Source of the DNA: Ignavibacterium sp.
Lineage (GTDB): Bacteria; Bacteroidota; Ignavibacteria; Ignavibacteriales; Ignavibacteriaceae
NCBI RefSeq assembly: GCF_025998815.1
Contig: NZ_AP026678.1
Coordinates: 1,612,001-1,676,000 of the forward strand
Reading direction: 5' to 3'
DNA length: 64,000 bases
This document shows, one piece after another, positions 16,098 through 25,713 of this stretch (its first letter is position 1; every line of letters starts with the position of its first letter). The notes beneath the pieces were generated by a model. That model was not told where the DNA came from, did not search any database, and saw nothing but the letters and a program-made list of their open reading frames with translations. The position numbers were made by a program, and so were the translations under genes.

Positions 16098-17189
16098 TTA
16101 TTGTCTTGCCCAGCAAACACCTGAATGTGCCGCAATCCATATATCACCTGATAAACCAGTTACAACAACGGGGTTTTGTCCATTATAATTAAACTGACCC
16201 GGGGCCGAAGTCCATTTACCATTTGGTGCTTTGGGAAGTAAATTAGAACCTTGTCCAACCCATACATGAGTATCACCTATAATAAAACCAGGAAGAGCAT
16301 TATAAGTAATTGTAGCAGTGCCGCCTGAGTAAACTACATTTAATGTTCCTACTAATGTTCCTTTACTAATATCACATTGTCCGGCACCTGCATAAATTGG
16401 CCAGTTATATGTTCCTTCTGAGATTTTATTTGTCCATCCCCAGTTCTTTCCATTCTTATTTGAAATATTCAGAAAACATAAAGTCTGCAGACTATTTCCC
16501 TGTCCATAAGCATAAGCTGTTTCGCAGTCATAAACAACTGGTGGTGGTGATTCAAGCTCAAATCGAATCAGGGAATATTTTTCCTGATTAACCTGACGAG
16601 CCCCGGTATAAAGTGTAGTTTGTGTGCAATAGTTTGTGTTGGGATTCAGTTGCCAAATGTATACATCAGCAATAGCAACATCTGTTGTACAGGTCTGAAC
16701 TCCATTATATGTATAACAAATTTCGAGATATGGTTTGTTTGATGTCTCACGGGTATCGTACATCGAACGCTGCCAGGTATATCCCGGGTCAGTTGTTCTG
16801 TCTTTCAGAAGAATACCGAAATTTGGTGCACTTCCATTAAGCCAATCATTAACTAAACTTGTAACTTCCAAGGATTTCCAGCCAGTTGAATTGTTAAGGA
16901 ATGAATCCACAACAGTTGGATCGAATGAATTTGCAAACGAGTTCCAGGTTACATCACACTCCGTCCAATCTGCAGTTATTCTGTGGGCATACGTGTAATG
17001 ACCTTTAGGTGCTGTCGAATAAATCCAAAACTTGGCATAGTCTATTGTAGCACCTTGCGGTATTACAATTTTCTTGACACTTGAAAAATCATTTTGCGGA
17101 CTTGTAATATCTGGCTTTTCATTACAGCCAATAATCAAAAGCCCTAATGTCAGCATTAATAATGCTGGAAATAATTTAAGCAACTTCAT
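16098..17189 (-). CDS. Lipoprotein with DNRLRE-type domain
   Basis: A 363-residue lipoprotein: the signal peptide MKLLKLFPALLMLTLGLLII ends in the lipobox IIGC, so Cys22 would be lipidated. Residues about 45-175 match the DNRLRE/CBM96-like beta-sandwich (AKFWIYS, ITADWTECDVTWNSF, STGWKSLEVTSLVNDWLNGS, FGILLKDR, SNKPYLEICY). The C-terminal half, about 180-363, is not recognised; it contains several Cys (CTTDVAI, CTQTTLY, CETAYAYG, CDISKG, CWARQ) that could form disulfides. The start is supported by GGAG upstream. It is a single-gene unit with its own terminator, likely anchored at the outer surface or in the periplasm. A role in carbohydrate binding or adhesion is inferred from the domain only. 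Confidence 0.8.
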   Translation of the reverse strand: MKLLKLFPALLMLTLGLLIIGCNEKPDITSPQNDFSSVKKIVIPQGATIDYAKFWIYSTAPKGHYTYAHRITADWTECDVTWNSFANSFDPTVVDSFLNNSTGWKSLEVTSLVNDWLNGSAPNFGILLKDRTTDPGYTWQRSMYDTRETSNKPYLEICYTYNGVQTCTTDVAIADVYIWQLNPNTNYCTQTTLYTGARQVNQEKYSLIRFELESPPPVVYDCETAYAYGQGNSLQTLCFLNISNKNGKNWGWTNKISEGTYNWPIYAGAGQCDISKGTLVGTLNVVYSGGTATITYNALPGFIIGDTHVWVGQGSNLLPKAPNGKWTSAPGQFNYNGQNPVVVTGLSGDIWIAAHSGVCWARQ

Positions 17190-17530
17190 AAAGCGACTCC
17201 ATTTTGTTGGTGATGATTTATTTAATTAGTGAAAACCCTCTGAAAATTTATGAAGTCAATTATTAAGCCACGATTTAGCTAAATTTTTGAATAATTTTTA
17301 ATTAACAGTTTAACAAAATCTCAGATTGGATAGAAAATAGTCATAAATTCTTATTGTGAGCCAATAATACGGAAATAGCCTTCATTCTGCATATTATTAG
17401 TATTTTGCAAAAATTTAATGCTAATAATGACTAAGAAATGCGAAAGAACTTAAAAAAATTACATTTAATCATTTTTCAAGAATTAGATGAACTTTTACAA
17501 CTTTTATTACTGTTAGATTCAAAGTCGATA
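17190..17530. other. Gene-free stretch upstream of the lipoprotein gene
   Basis: About 340 bases without a gene; it carries the lipoprotein ribosome site (GGAG, ~10 nt from ATG) and presumably its promoter. Repeat modules begin at 17533. Confidence 0.5.
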
Positions 17531-17532
17531 TT

Positions 17533-18485
17533 AATCATTCAAAATATTACGCAGATTCTTATGATTTGTTATGACTTGTACTGATGAAAAATCTCACGGC
17601 AGCGATACAAATATTAATTATCATCTCCAACAAGTCCTTCTCTTTTCGCAAGATCAGGAAAAGCTTAAGAGAATGATATAAGATGAGTTTAGAAATTCTA
17701 AATTCATAATTCCTTATTCGATATTCTTTATTCATCGCCTCCGGCAATTCCCCTGCTTCGGAATGGACGGAGTCCATTCCCTACATTTTTAAAAATCCGA
17801 TAGCATCACAAATACTTGTTATCACTACTAATAAGTCCTTCTCTTCCGCCAAAGGCGGACGAGTCCAAGAGAAGGATTAGGATGAGTTCATAATTTGAAG
17901 TTTATTATTTATTATTCAAAATTTAATCCCCAAGGGATGATATTATTATAGAATCATCATTAATAATCTGAACCGAAATCCCGAAGGGATGACATTATTG
18001 TAACACATCTGATCAAAAAAATTGCCCCCAATCCCAAAGGGATGCTAATATTATAGAGAGTTATAAATGAATGAATTAAATGTAAATCCCAACGGGATGA
18101 TATTATTATAGAATAATCAGTAATAATCTGAAACAAAATCCCGAAGGGATGATATTATTAATATTAATGGATGTGTATCTATTTGGATTCACAGAATTCG
18201 AAATCTAATAATCTCACCCCTCTAGGGTTCTTTTTTATTTTTGATACATCATTATTACAACAATTTCTCCCCTTCAGGGATAGAAAAATTCTTGATTCAT
18301 TATTCTATATTCGATATTCATTATTCATCGCCTCCGGCAATTCCCCTCCTTCGGAATGGACAGAGTCCATTCCCTACATTTTAAAGAATACGATAGCATC
18401 AACGATACTTGTTCACACTACCGATAAGTCCTTCTCTTTCCGCCAAAGGCGGACAAGTCTAAGAGAAGAATTTAGGATGAGCTCA
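17533..18485. repeat. Composite repeat array with five forward palindromes
   Basis: Order: R (about 17540-17628), decayed S (17629-17690), Q (about 17732-17838), S (17836-17893), forward palindromes at 17925, 17977, 18030, 18085 and 18137 (spacing 52, 53, 55, 52), inverted palindromes near 18212 and 18265, Q (about 18327-18426), S (18426-18485). Here R and Q stand side by side, which suggests stepwise build-up. Frames read through Q give the recurrent peptide SGNSPPSEWTESIPYI and are not genes. Confidence 0.88.
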
Positions 18486-18581
18486 TAATTTCTATATTCA
18501 TAATTCCTTGTTCAATATTCCTTATCCAACTTCCTGGCTATCGAAACAAACACGGACTATAATCTTCAAACCACATAATTC

Positions 18582-19772
18582 TCACCTATCTTGTAGTATT
18601 TTTATAATTTCATCAGCCAGAAACGAACTGATCAGGTCATATGTTATACTGTTATAATGAACATCATCATAAAAATACTCAAGATTTTTAGGAACCACTT
18701 TATCAAGATCTATTAGAGGTACATTCATCAAAATAGCAATTTCTTTTATTGCATTATTATAAGCTTCTATTCCTCTGAATGCGGTATTATAAGTCCATCT
18801 TTTACCATCACCAATCGCTTCCTTATTTAACATAGTCAGAGATTTTAATTCTTTATCACTCATTTCTGATTTATAAATATTTGGCTGAGTCATAAGAATT
18901 ACTTTCGTCCCGTCTAACTTTGCCAATTCAATAATTGTTGTAAGATTTCTCTTGAAAGAATTAAGACCGGGGAAATAATCTGTATCAACATCAAAAGGTT
19001 TGGGTCTATACCAAAGTAATTTAAAGTTATTATAAATAAATTCAGCAAGACTACCATACTTAATCATAAGCGCTTCTGGTCCAAGAAAATGTCCATAGTC
19101 CTCTCTGAATGCACCATTACTGAACCTTGAAAAATCCGCATTAACCAGTAAATCATTAATGTTATGCATAACCAATAAAACATCTGGTTTAAACTTTCTC
19201 AGATTCTGGATGTAGTTAATCAATGAATGCTGAGTTGTGTACCACTGTTTTCCGAGATTATAAAATTTTATAGAATCAATTTTATATCTTTCTTTAATCA
19301 CCTTTTCTGTAAGTGATGGCCAGTCTCTTCCATTTTTATCTTTAAATTCAGTTGTTGATCCACCCAGACAAAAAATATTAAGATTGTGATCCGAAACAGA
19401 ATCAGGAATATTTGGTTTAAGTTGAAGGAAAGTATGATACTTTTCAAGACTCATTCTATATCTCTTTTTATAAAAATATTCCCCAACCGGATAAACAAGT
19501 AGTATCATCAGAAATATTGTGAACAGGGTTAGCAGAAGCGACGATAATTTTGTCTTTCCCTGAATTATTCTTAAAAAAATAAAAACCAATAGTATGATTA
19601 AAATGGGAAAGATAATAAGAATTGCTATCGATATCGTTTTATAGAGTGGGTTAGCATTTAGAAATATTTGATCAGGATAAAAAAACCCCCTGTAGATAAA
19701 CCCGCTCAGTAACAAAAAAATAAAAATAGAAATTAAAGACGGAATCGAATAGTATTTCTTTGAATTATGCAT
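18582..19772 (-). CDS. Membrane-anchored SGNH-like hydrolase or acyltransferase
   Basis: A 396-residue protein with two to three N-terminal membrane segments (about residues 10-30, 42-68 and 76-98) followed by an SGNH-fold domain outside the membrane. Visible blocks: GGSTTEF with the nucleophile Ser near residue 140, a Gly/Asn-containing block MHNINDLL near 208, and the terminal Asp/His pair in DDVHYN near 374. This fits a GDSL/SGNH esterase or an O-acetyltransferase for surface glycans, similar to AlgX/DHHW-type proteins, although the family cannot be fixed. It is transcribed leftward from a region divergent to the GT2 at 20052 (279 bp between starts). Confidence 0.65.
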   Translation of the reverse strand: MHNSKKYYSIPSLISIFIFLLLSGFIYRGFFYPDQIFLNANPLYKTISIAILIIFPILIILLVFIFLRIIQGKTKLSSLLLTLFTIFLMILLVYPVGEYFYKKRYRMSLEKYHTFLQLKPNIPDSVSDHNLNIFCLGGSTTEFKDKNGRDWPSLTEKVIKERYKIDSIKFYNLGKQWYTTQHSLINYIQNLRKFKPDVLLVMHNINDLLVNADFSRFSNGAFREDYGHFLGPEALMIKYGSLAEFIYNNFKLLWYRPKPFDVDTDYFPGLNSFKRNLTTIIELAKLDGTKVILMTQPNIYKSEMSDKELKSLTMLNKEAIGDGKRWTYNTAFRGIEAYNNAIKEIAILMNVPLIDLDKVVPKNLEYFYDDVHYNSITYDLISSFLADEIIKILQDR

Positions 19773-20051
19773 ATGCTTTTAATAGATTATTTTATAGACT
19801 ATGCTGAAAATTTGGTTATGACTACCTTAGGTGCTTTCAAAATTAAAGTTAAATGTCATAAATAGAGATTATACTTCATATCTTTTAAATTATATTTTTA
19901 CAAATTTTTAAGAAAATAATTTTTACTCAACCAAAATAATTTGTTAGATTAAGATAGAAATTATTAATATCATATTAAAAACCATTTAATATTTATTCCC
20001 TTAATAGACTAATTCATTAAAAGGTTTAACTATTATTAAATATTTAATTTT

Positions 20052-20960
20052 GTGCGTTTCTCTATTATAATTCCAACATATAACCGCTCAGATTTGCTGG
20101 TTGAGACAATAAACTCAGCCCTTAACCAGACTTTTAAGGATTATGAAATAATTGTTGTTAATGATGGCTCAACAGACAATACTAAAGAAATACTCAATGG
20201 GTATGGAAACAGAATAAAAGTACTTCATAAAGAGAATTCGGGTTCAGAAAAAAGCAGAAATGCAGGGGCTGCAATTGCCAGTGGAGATTATTTCTGCTTT
20301 TTTGATAGTGATGATTTAATGTTTCCCTGGACTCTGCAGGTTTATAACAAAGTGATTGAAAATGAAAAATTTCCACCACTTGTTCTGGGTCAGCCATATC
20401 ATTTTTCTTATCATCTCCCAGGCAATGTACTAAATGGCAATAAAGATTCTATTAAATATGCTGTTTTTAAAGATTATTTTTCTAAGGACAGGACAGTTTA
20501 CTCTTCCTCAAGTATGATCGTAATTAAAAAAGAGTATTTTTATAAAGTTGGAATGTTCAGACCTTATGAACCGAAGGGTATATTTTTTCTCGATGACCTT
20601 GATTTTATGTTAAGAGCCGGAACAATAAGTCCCACGATAATAATATTCGAACCTTTTCAATTTGCATATAGAACACACTCTGAGAATAGTGTAAAGAATT
20701 TAAGACGCGTAATTAAAAGTCTGAATTATCTGATATTGGAAGAAAAGGAAGGAATATTTGCAGGCGGAGATGAAAGAAAATTTGAGCGACATGCAATCAT
20801 CGGAGGTCCTTGTTATTATTGGTTATTTAAAGCATTGGCAAATGGAATAATTTCAGATTCAATAAAATTTTTCTTTAAAGCTTATCCCTTCATTTTTAAG
20901 GGCCTGATTAAAAAAATCCGTAATAAATTTCGGACAAAGATACCCTTAAAAACCATTTAG
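20052..20960 (+). CDS. Family 2 glycosyltransferase
   Basis: A 302-residue GT-A enzyme: MRFSIIIPTYNRSDLLVETI at the N-terminus, the nucleotide-binding VVNDGSTDNT near residue 35, and the metal-binding acidic motif FFDSDDL near residue 88. It would transfer a sugar from a nucleotide-sugar to a glycan or lipid acceptor at the inner face of the membrane. The start codon is GTG at 20052, fixed by the canonical FSIIIPTYNR start of the family. The C-terminal 60 residues are basic with hydrophobic helices (FKAYPFIFKGLIKKI) and may touch the membrane. The gene is alone, followed by repeat array DNA; its partners are probably the other scattered glycan genes. Confidence 0.88.
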   Translation: MRFSIIIPTYNRSDLLVETINSALNQTFKDYEIIVVNDGSTDNTKEILNGYGNRIKVLHKENSGSEKSRNAGAAIASGDYFCFFDSDDLMFPWTLQVYNKVIENEKFPPLVLGQPYHFSYHLPGNVLNGNKDSIKYAVFKDYFSKDRTVYSSSSMIVIKKEYFYKVGMFRPYEPKGIFFLDDLDFMLRAGTISPTIIIFEPFQFAYRTHSENSVKNLRRVIKSLNYLILEEKEGIFAGGDERKFERHAIIGGPCYYWLFKALANGIISDSIKFFFKAYPFIFKGLIKKIRNKFRTKIPLKTI

Positions 20961-20993
20961 ATTACTCACGAAGTTTACTCAAAAGCCAAATTG

Positions 20994-21650
20994 CGGAATG
21001 GACAGAGTCCATTCCCTACATTTTATAAAATCCGATAGCATCACCAATACCTGTCCACACTACCAACAAGTTCTTCTCTTCCGCCAAAGGCGGACAAGTC
21101 TAAGAGAAGGATTAGGATGAGTTCATAATCTCAATATTCATAATTCAAAACCCCTTAATAATCCCAACAGGATAATATTATTATAGAATAATCAATAATA
21201 ATCTAAACCGAAATCCCGTAGGGATGACATTGTTTTTAATCTTTCAGACAATCTTCAATAAAAAAATTTGTATCAATAATTTCATCTCTATTGGGATTAT
21301 GTTTTGTCGTTGATACATTATTATTAAAACAATTTCTCCCCTTCGGGGATAGAAAAATTCTTGATTCATTATTCTATATTCGATATTCATTATTCATCGC
21401 TTCCGGAAATTCCCCTCCTTCGGAATGGACAGAGTCCATTCCCTACATTTTAAAAAATACGATAGCATCAACGATACTTGTTCAAACTACCAACAAGTCC
21501 TTCTCTTCCGCCAAAGGCGGACAAGTCCAAGAGAAGGATTTAGGATGAGTTCATTATTTTATTTACTAATAATGTCACCCCTTCAGGGTTTTGTTGTTGT
21601 GTTGTGATTTCTTGTTACAATAATTTCTCCCCTTCGGGGATTATTTAAAT
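20994..21650. repeat. Composite repeat array following the GT2 gene
   Basis: Partial Q from about 20994 (GGACAGAGTCCATTCCCTAC), S at 21063-21122, forward palindromes at 21160 and 21212 (52 bp apart, the second with a CCCGTAGGGAT core), inverted palindromes near 21278 and 21335, Q at about 21393-21493, S at 21493-21552, then two more inverted palindromes near 21568 and 21625. This is the rightmost large array in the window. Confidence 0.88.
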
Positions 21651-21789
21651 TCGTTATTCGTCATTTGTCAATCGTCATTGGAAGTTTATTAATCAATTCT
21701 ATGATATTAAAATTCGATCGGGATATACATAACTTATACGTTGCAATTAAACAGTAAAAATCAGTTTAATCTATGTTCTATTTCCTGTT

Positions 21790-22065
21790 AATTATTTAAC
21801 CACAGATTATCACAGATTTTTTTGCCACGAATTATCACAAATTGGTCACGAATTAGATTAAAATTAATCTGATTAGAATATTATTCGAAAATCCCGATAG
21901 GATTGAAATATTTATAGACCAATTCGAGCAACCGAGCATAATAAAACCCAGAAGGAGTGATATTATTTTCACGCAAAGCCACAATAAACGCAAAGATTCT
22001 TCAAACCACAGATTAACACAGAAAAATTTAAAAGCCTCTCCTTGCAGAGTTTGGGTGAGGCCCTT
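21790..22065. repeat. Degenerate CACAGATT/CACGAATT repeats and a GCCTCTCC hairpin copy
   Basis: Phrases ACCACAGATTATCACAGATT, CACGAATTATCACAAATT, GGTCACGAATTAG and AACCACAGATTAACACAG recur in 250 bases, a repeat style widespread in this group of bacteria. 22031-22062 is a third copy of the hairpin element found at 2532 and 3237. No gene was found between 20961 and 22124. Confidence 0.65.
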
Positions 22066-22124
22066 CCTTATTTGGAGATGTTTGGAGGGGCAAATCAATC
22101 CGTGATAATTCGTGAAATTAGTGG

Positions 22125-22808
22125 CTAAAATTTTTTGAATACCACCTTAAATCCATCTCTGCAAATTCTGCCGCAAAGGTATTTTATTCTGCAAGCTAAT
22201 TTACTTAGGAGTGAGTCAAACTTATATTCAGCAATAAAGCTCTGATCAGAAAATTTAAGCATTTCAAAATCACCGGGTGAATCGCCATAGGAAATTATTC
22301 TATCGAATTGAAATTTTGGAGTGTATTGTTTTATTGCTTCTACCTTTAAACGTCCAGAACAATTCTCTCCTTCAATCATACCAACCACATTACCGTTTAT
22401 TACTTTTACTCTAGTACCAAATACCTCATCAACTGGCAATAACTTCATAACTGGTCTGATAAATAAATCAAGATTAGATGTAACAATAATTATTTTATTT
22501 CCGGCATTATGCTGCTCACTAATCAGATTTATAATTTCAGGATTGAACAATTTCTCCAAATTTAACTTATAAAATTCCGTAACAAGATTTTCTATTTCTT
22601 CAGTTGACTTATTTTTCAATAAATGTTTAATTGTTGTTTCTTTGAATCGTTTGCTGCTTATTAGACCAAATCTGTAGATAATATAATAAATCTGAATAAT
22701 GAAGAAGGTATTGGAAGATTTAATTTGTCTGCTAAAGTATCTGCACAGAGGCAGAATTATATCTGAAATCGTTATGGTTTTATCAAAATCGAAGGCTAAC
22801 AGATTCAA
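22125..22808 (-). CDS. HAD-superfamily phosphatase (SerB/HAD-IB-like)
   Basis: A 227-residue HAD hydrolase. Motif I is DFDKT near residue 7 with the nucleophile Asp; a helical cap follows (about 20-85); motif II is IIVTSN near residue 103; motif IV is GDSPGDFEM near residue 180. The layout matches phosphoserine-phosphatase-like HAD-IB proteins, though the true phosphate ester is unknown. The start is TTG at 22808, 6 nt after the stop of the frameshifted ATP-grasp gene, with AAGG upstream; there is no ATG that would keep motif I. The pairing of an ATP-grasp ligase with a phosphatase parallels the ATP-grasp/PHP pair at 84-1929. Confidence 0.8.
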   Translation of the reverse strand: MNLLAFDFDKTITISDIILPLCRYFSRQIKSSNTFFIIQIYYIIYRFGLISSKRFKETTIKHLLKNKSTEEIENLVTEFYKLNLEKLFNPEIINLISEQHNAGNKIIIVTSNLDLFIRPVMKLLPVDEVFGTRVKVINGNVVGMIEGENCSGRLKVEAIKQYTPKFQFDRIISYGDSPGDFEMLKFSDQSFIAEYKFDSLLSKLACRIKYLCGRICRDGFKVVFKKF

Positions 22809-22814
22809 TGCTTT

Positions 22815-23973
22815 TTACCTTAGTTTTACAAATTTTCTTCTTGCTAAAAGATATATCCAGGCGAAGAATGGAATAGGATCATCTTTATAAAAATCATCAT
22901 AGCAGTCAATATTTTTCGAATTAAACTTAAACTTAAAATTTCCATTCAAAGAGAAAAGATTTTTCATTTGAGCAATTTTATCTGCAAGCCACCATTCAAC
23001 CACTACTCCTTCCTTGTAGGTATTCACAGGTTCAACATCTCCTTCCTTTGCCATTTTATATAAAAGATAAGGAAAGTTAACACCGGAATTAATCGCGAGT
23101 CCAACTGAACCCCAGAATCTCGGATTGCATTCAATAAACCATGCTTTTTTTGTTTTTTCATCATATTTAAATTCAATCATTGCTACGCCATGAAATCTGA
23201 CAGATTTGAGAAGATTTATAGCATAGTTTTCCAATATTTCGTTTTTTGAGCTGATTCGTAATGTACTTGGTCCACCGGTTCTTATTCTTTCACGAATCCT
23301 TTTATGCGTGAAAATCGCTCTGGGTTCACCATTATTCATCAACAAAGAAACACCATAAGTTGAGCCAACCACAAATTTCTGTGCAATGAATTTTCCATAT
23401 TCCAGATTATATTTTTTAAGAATAGCTTTAATATTGTGAATATTTTCTTTATCTAATTTACATACGCCTTCGGCAGATCTGGACCAACCTTTTTTTTACT
23501 ATTACAGGCAATCCGGTTTCATTAATAAATTCATTAAGATCTTTTTCACCTTGGGGTATAATGGTTTCGGGAATTGGTACACCTGCTGATTCAGCTATTC
23601 TGAAAGAAATCGTTTTATTGTTAAGTGACTCGAGAATTTGAATATCTGAAATCGGGATATGTACTCCAGTTTTGCGGATTGATTCGATATTTCTTGAGAC
23701 TGCAAAAATCTCTTCCCCTGTTGGTAGATATACCTCCGGTTTGAATTTTTCTATTGCCTGCAATAAATCATCAATAAATAAAGATTCCGAGATTTTATAA
23801 TTGTGATGAATGAATTTTGCAGCAACAAGATTGGAATAGTATCCCATCCCGAGTAGATTATCGGTGCCAAAAGCAACTTTCAGATTTTCTTTTGCCAATC
23901 CTCTCAATACATTATAAGCAATGCGATCCCATCCGTTGGTAAGAAGTATTTTTATTTTATTGTTATCGTTCAA
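22815..23973 (-). pseudogene. ATP-grasp carboxylate-amine ligase, broken by a 1-nt frameshift
   Basis: Two adjacent frames make one ATP-grasp protein of about 385 residues. The first (23973-23458, TTG start, IKILLTNGWDRIAYNVLRGL) holds the pre-ATP domain and ends abnormally after GLPVIVKKR. The second (to 22815) carries YGKFIAQKFVVGSTYG, FTHKRIRERIRTGGPSTLR and the metal site AWFIECNPRFWGSVGLAINS. They join if one A is removed from the A8 run (T8 at 23490-23497 on the + strand), giving VIVKKGWSRSAEGV. The motif set matches the intact paralogue at 739-1929. All catalytic residues survive, so this is either a recent slip, a phase-variable homopolymer, or a sequencing error. Confidence 0.8.
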
Positions 23974-24021
23974 TATAATTCAAAATTAAGATTGAGTGAT
24001 TTGCAATTATTCTAATAAACT

Positions 24022-25536
24022 TTATTTAAATTTATAAATTCTTCCATTAGAATCAGCATATATTTTATAAGAATTTATGTCTAACCATTCTTCAAGTTCC
24101 TTATCAACTGCATTCCTGAATGGCTCAACATAATACTTGGCACCTTTTTCAACATAACTTTTAATTCTTTTATATCCTTTATCATCTCTCGGAATAGACC
24201 AGCCATGTAAATCTGTAATATAAAATACTCTTGGATCTTCAAAATTGTTAATTCTATTCCCCCACGTACTTCGTTCCCGTTCGTTTGCAATGCTTCTGAC
24301 TATAATTAAACTACCCGGTTCAGCCAGTTCTTTTAACTTAAATCCAATCTCATTTACATTAGGATGATAGTGAATTCTTAATGGATGAGTCCGGTGATAT
24401 AAGTGAGTAGAAAACACTATTAAAATCAGAATTGCGACTGCAATATTAAACTTTTTGGATTTTTCTTTGTCAGGTATGTTTTCCTTTAATAATTTAAAGG
24501 TATATCCGGATAAATAAGAGCCATAGAAACACATAAAAATATAATAATGAGGACTAAAACCCTGGTTAACCATATATCTCATTGCTACAAATACGGCAAT
24601 CACATTTCCTATTAGCATTGCCCATTCAACACTTGTAAACTTCTTTTTAATTAAAAGATAGATAAGTGAAAACCAACCCGTGATACCAAGACCCCATACA
24701 ACTGACATATAAAAAAGTTTTGGATAATGAATCAGAACTGTAAGTCCGTGCAAAGTTGGAAATTTCTTCTCTCCACCAATCACACCAAATGTATTTCCAT
24801 ATTCAAGATATAATTTATAGGAAAAGTACATATAGCCACCAACTATCAAGACAATAAATATCCAGGCTAACCAAACTTTGAAGTTTTTCAGCATTTCTCT
24901 TTTCCCGAGGAATAAAATAAAGAATTGAATTATTCCGAGATTTAATGCAAGTGGTTTTACAAGTCCCGCAAGTGAAGTAAAAATAATAGTATAAAATAAA
25001 TTTATATTTTTTTGTTCATACACAAACTTTATAAATGAATAAAAGCCGATTGAGTAGAACATTATTGAAAGAGCATCGGGCATAATAGCAGTGGATAAAT
25101 GAACTGGTCCGTTTGATACTAGAAAAACTATAGAACTGAATAATGCAGCGTTTTCATTCTGAAATCGGTAAAGGACAATTTTATAAATAAAGATTGCTGT
25201 AATAATTATAAATAGAAGACTAAGCAGCTGACCTGGAAATTCTTTTTCTCCTGTTATCAGAAAAATCTTAGAGATAATAAAAGTGTAAAGCTGAAATTCA
25301 TTTTCAACATAACCAGGTCCATTTCCACCCCAATTTATCTGAGGATAAAAAATACTTTCACCGTTTTTATAAAAGTTACGTGCAATGTTTTGAGTATCTG
25401 CCTGTCTCCAGCTCATCCAATCATTTAATAATGAATCCGGTAAAGAAATGGTTAACTGTATAATCACCCATATAAAAATTATCAAGGCGAGATATTTTTT
25501 TGAATTTGTTCGGGAAGTTAGAGAATTAGTGTCCAT
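24022..25536 (-). CDS. GT39-like polytopic membrane glycosyltransferase
   Basis: A 504-residue integral membrane protein with about ten hydrophobic segments and a C-terminal soluble domain (about residues 390-504). The first periplasmic loop after the first membrane helix has NDWMSWRQADTQNIARNF near residue 40, which carries the acidic residue expected for GT-C enzymes of the ArnT/PMT_2 type. These use lipid-linked sugars to glycosylate proteins or glycans on the outer face of the inner membrane. It lies 49 nt before the ATP-grasp gene in the same direction. Whether it belongs with the surface-glycan genes or the biosynthetic locus cannot be decided from position. Confidence 0.75.
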   Translation of the reverse strand: MDTNSLTSRTNSKKYLALIIFIWVIIQLTISLPDSLLNDWMSWRQADTQNIARNFYKNGESIFYPQINWGGNGPGYVENEFQLYTFIISKIFLITGEKEFPGQLLSLLFIIITAIFIYKIVLYRFQNENAALFSSIVFLVSNGPVHLSTAIMPDALSIMFYSIGFYSFIKFVYEQKNINLFYTIIFTSLAGLVKPLALNLGIIQFFILFLGKREMLKNFKVWLAWIFIVLIVGGYMYFSYKLYLEYGNTFGVIGGEKKFPTLHGLTVLIHYPKLFYMSVVWGLGITGWFSLIYLLIKKKFTSVEWAMLIGNVIAVFVAMRYMVNQGFSPHYYIFMCFYGSYLSGYTFKLLKENIPDKEKSKKFNIAVAILILIVFSTHLYHRTHPLRIHYHPNVNEIGFKLKELAEPGSLIIVRSIANERERSTWGNRINNFEDPRVFYITDLHGWSIPRDDKGYKRIKSYVEKGAKYYVEPFRNAVDKELEEWLDINSYKIYADSNGRIYKFK

Positions 25537-25713
25537 AAATAATTTTCATTTGTGAATGCCAATAGTGCAATTTTTTCATCTGAACTTAAAAGCAATTCAG
25601 AAGTTAACTTTGTTCAAGATTAACTGAATGATTGTAGGTATCGGTATATTATTATCGCTATTAGTTAGAATGTTAATTACTAGTTATGGAAAATATTTTT
25701 TAGTAAGATTAGC

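Noticed and set aside
18171-18488. 105-codon frame in the third array
   Set aside because: It runs through inverted palindromes, Q and S modules; the peptide is the same repeat translation as at 21291-21548.
21291-21607. Two frames of 60-85 codons after the GT2 gene
   Set aside because: Pure repeat translation.
23458-23497. Programmed ribosomal frameshift in the ATP-grasp gene
   Set aside because: The shift needs a +1 (or -2) move at A8, there is no evident downstream structure or stop-codon context, and the intact paralogue has none; slip or sequencing error is simpler.
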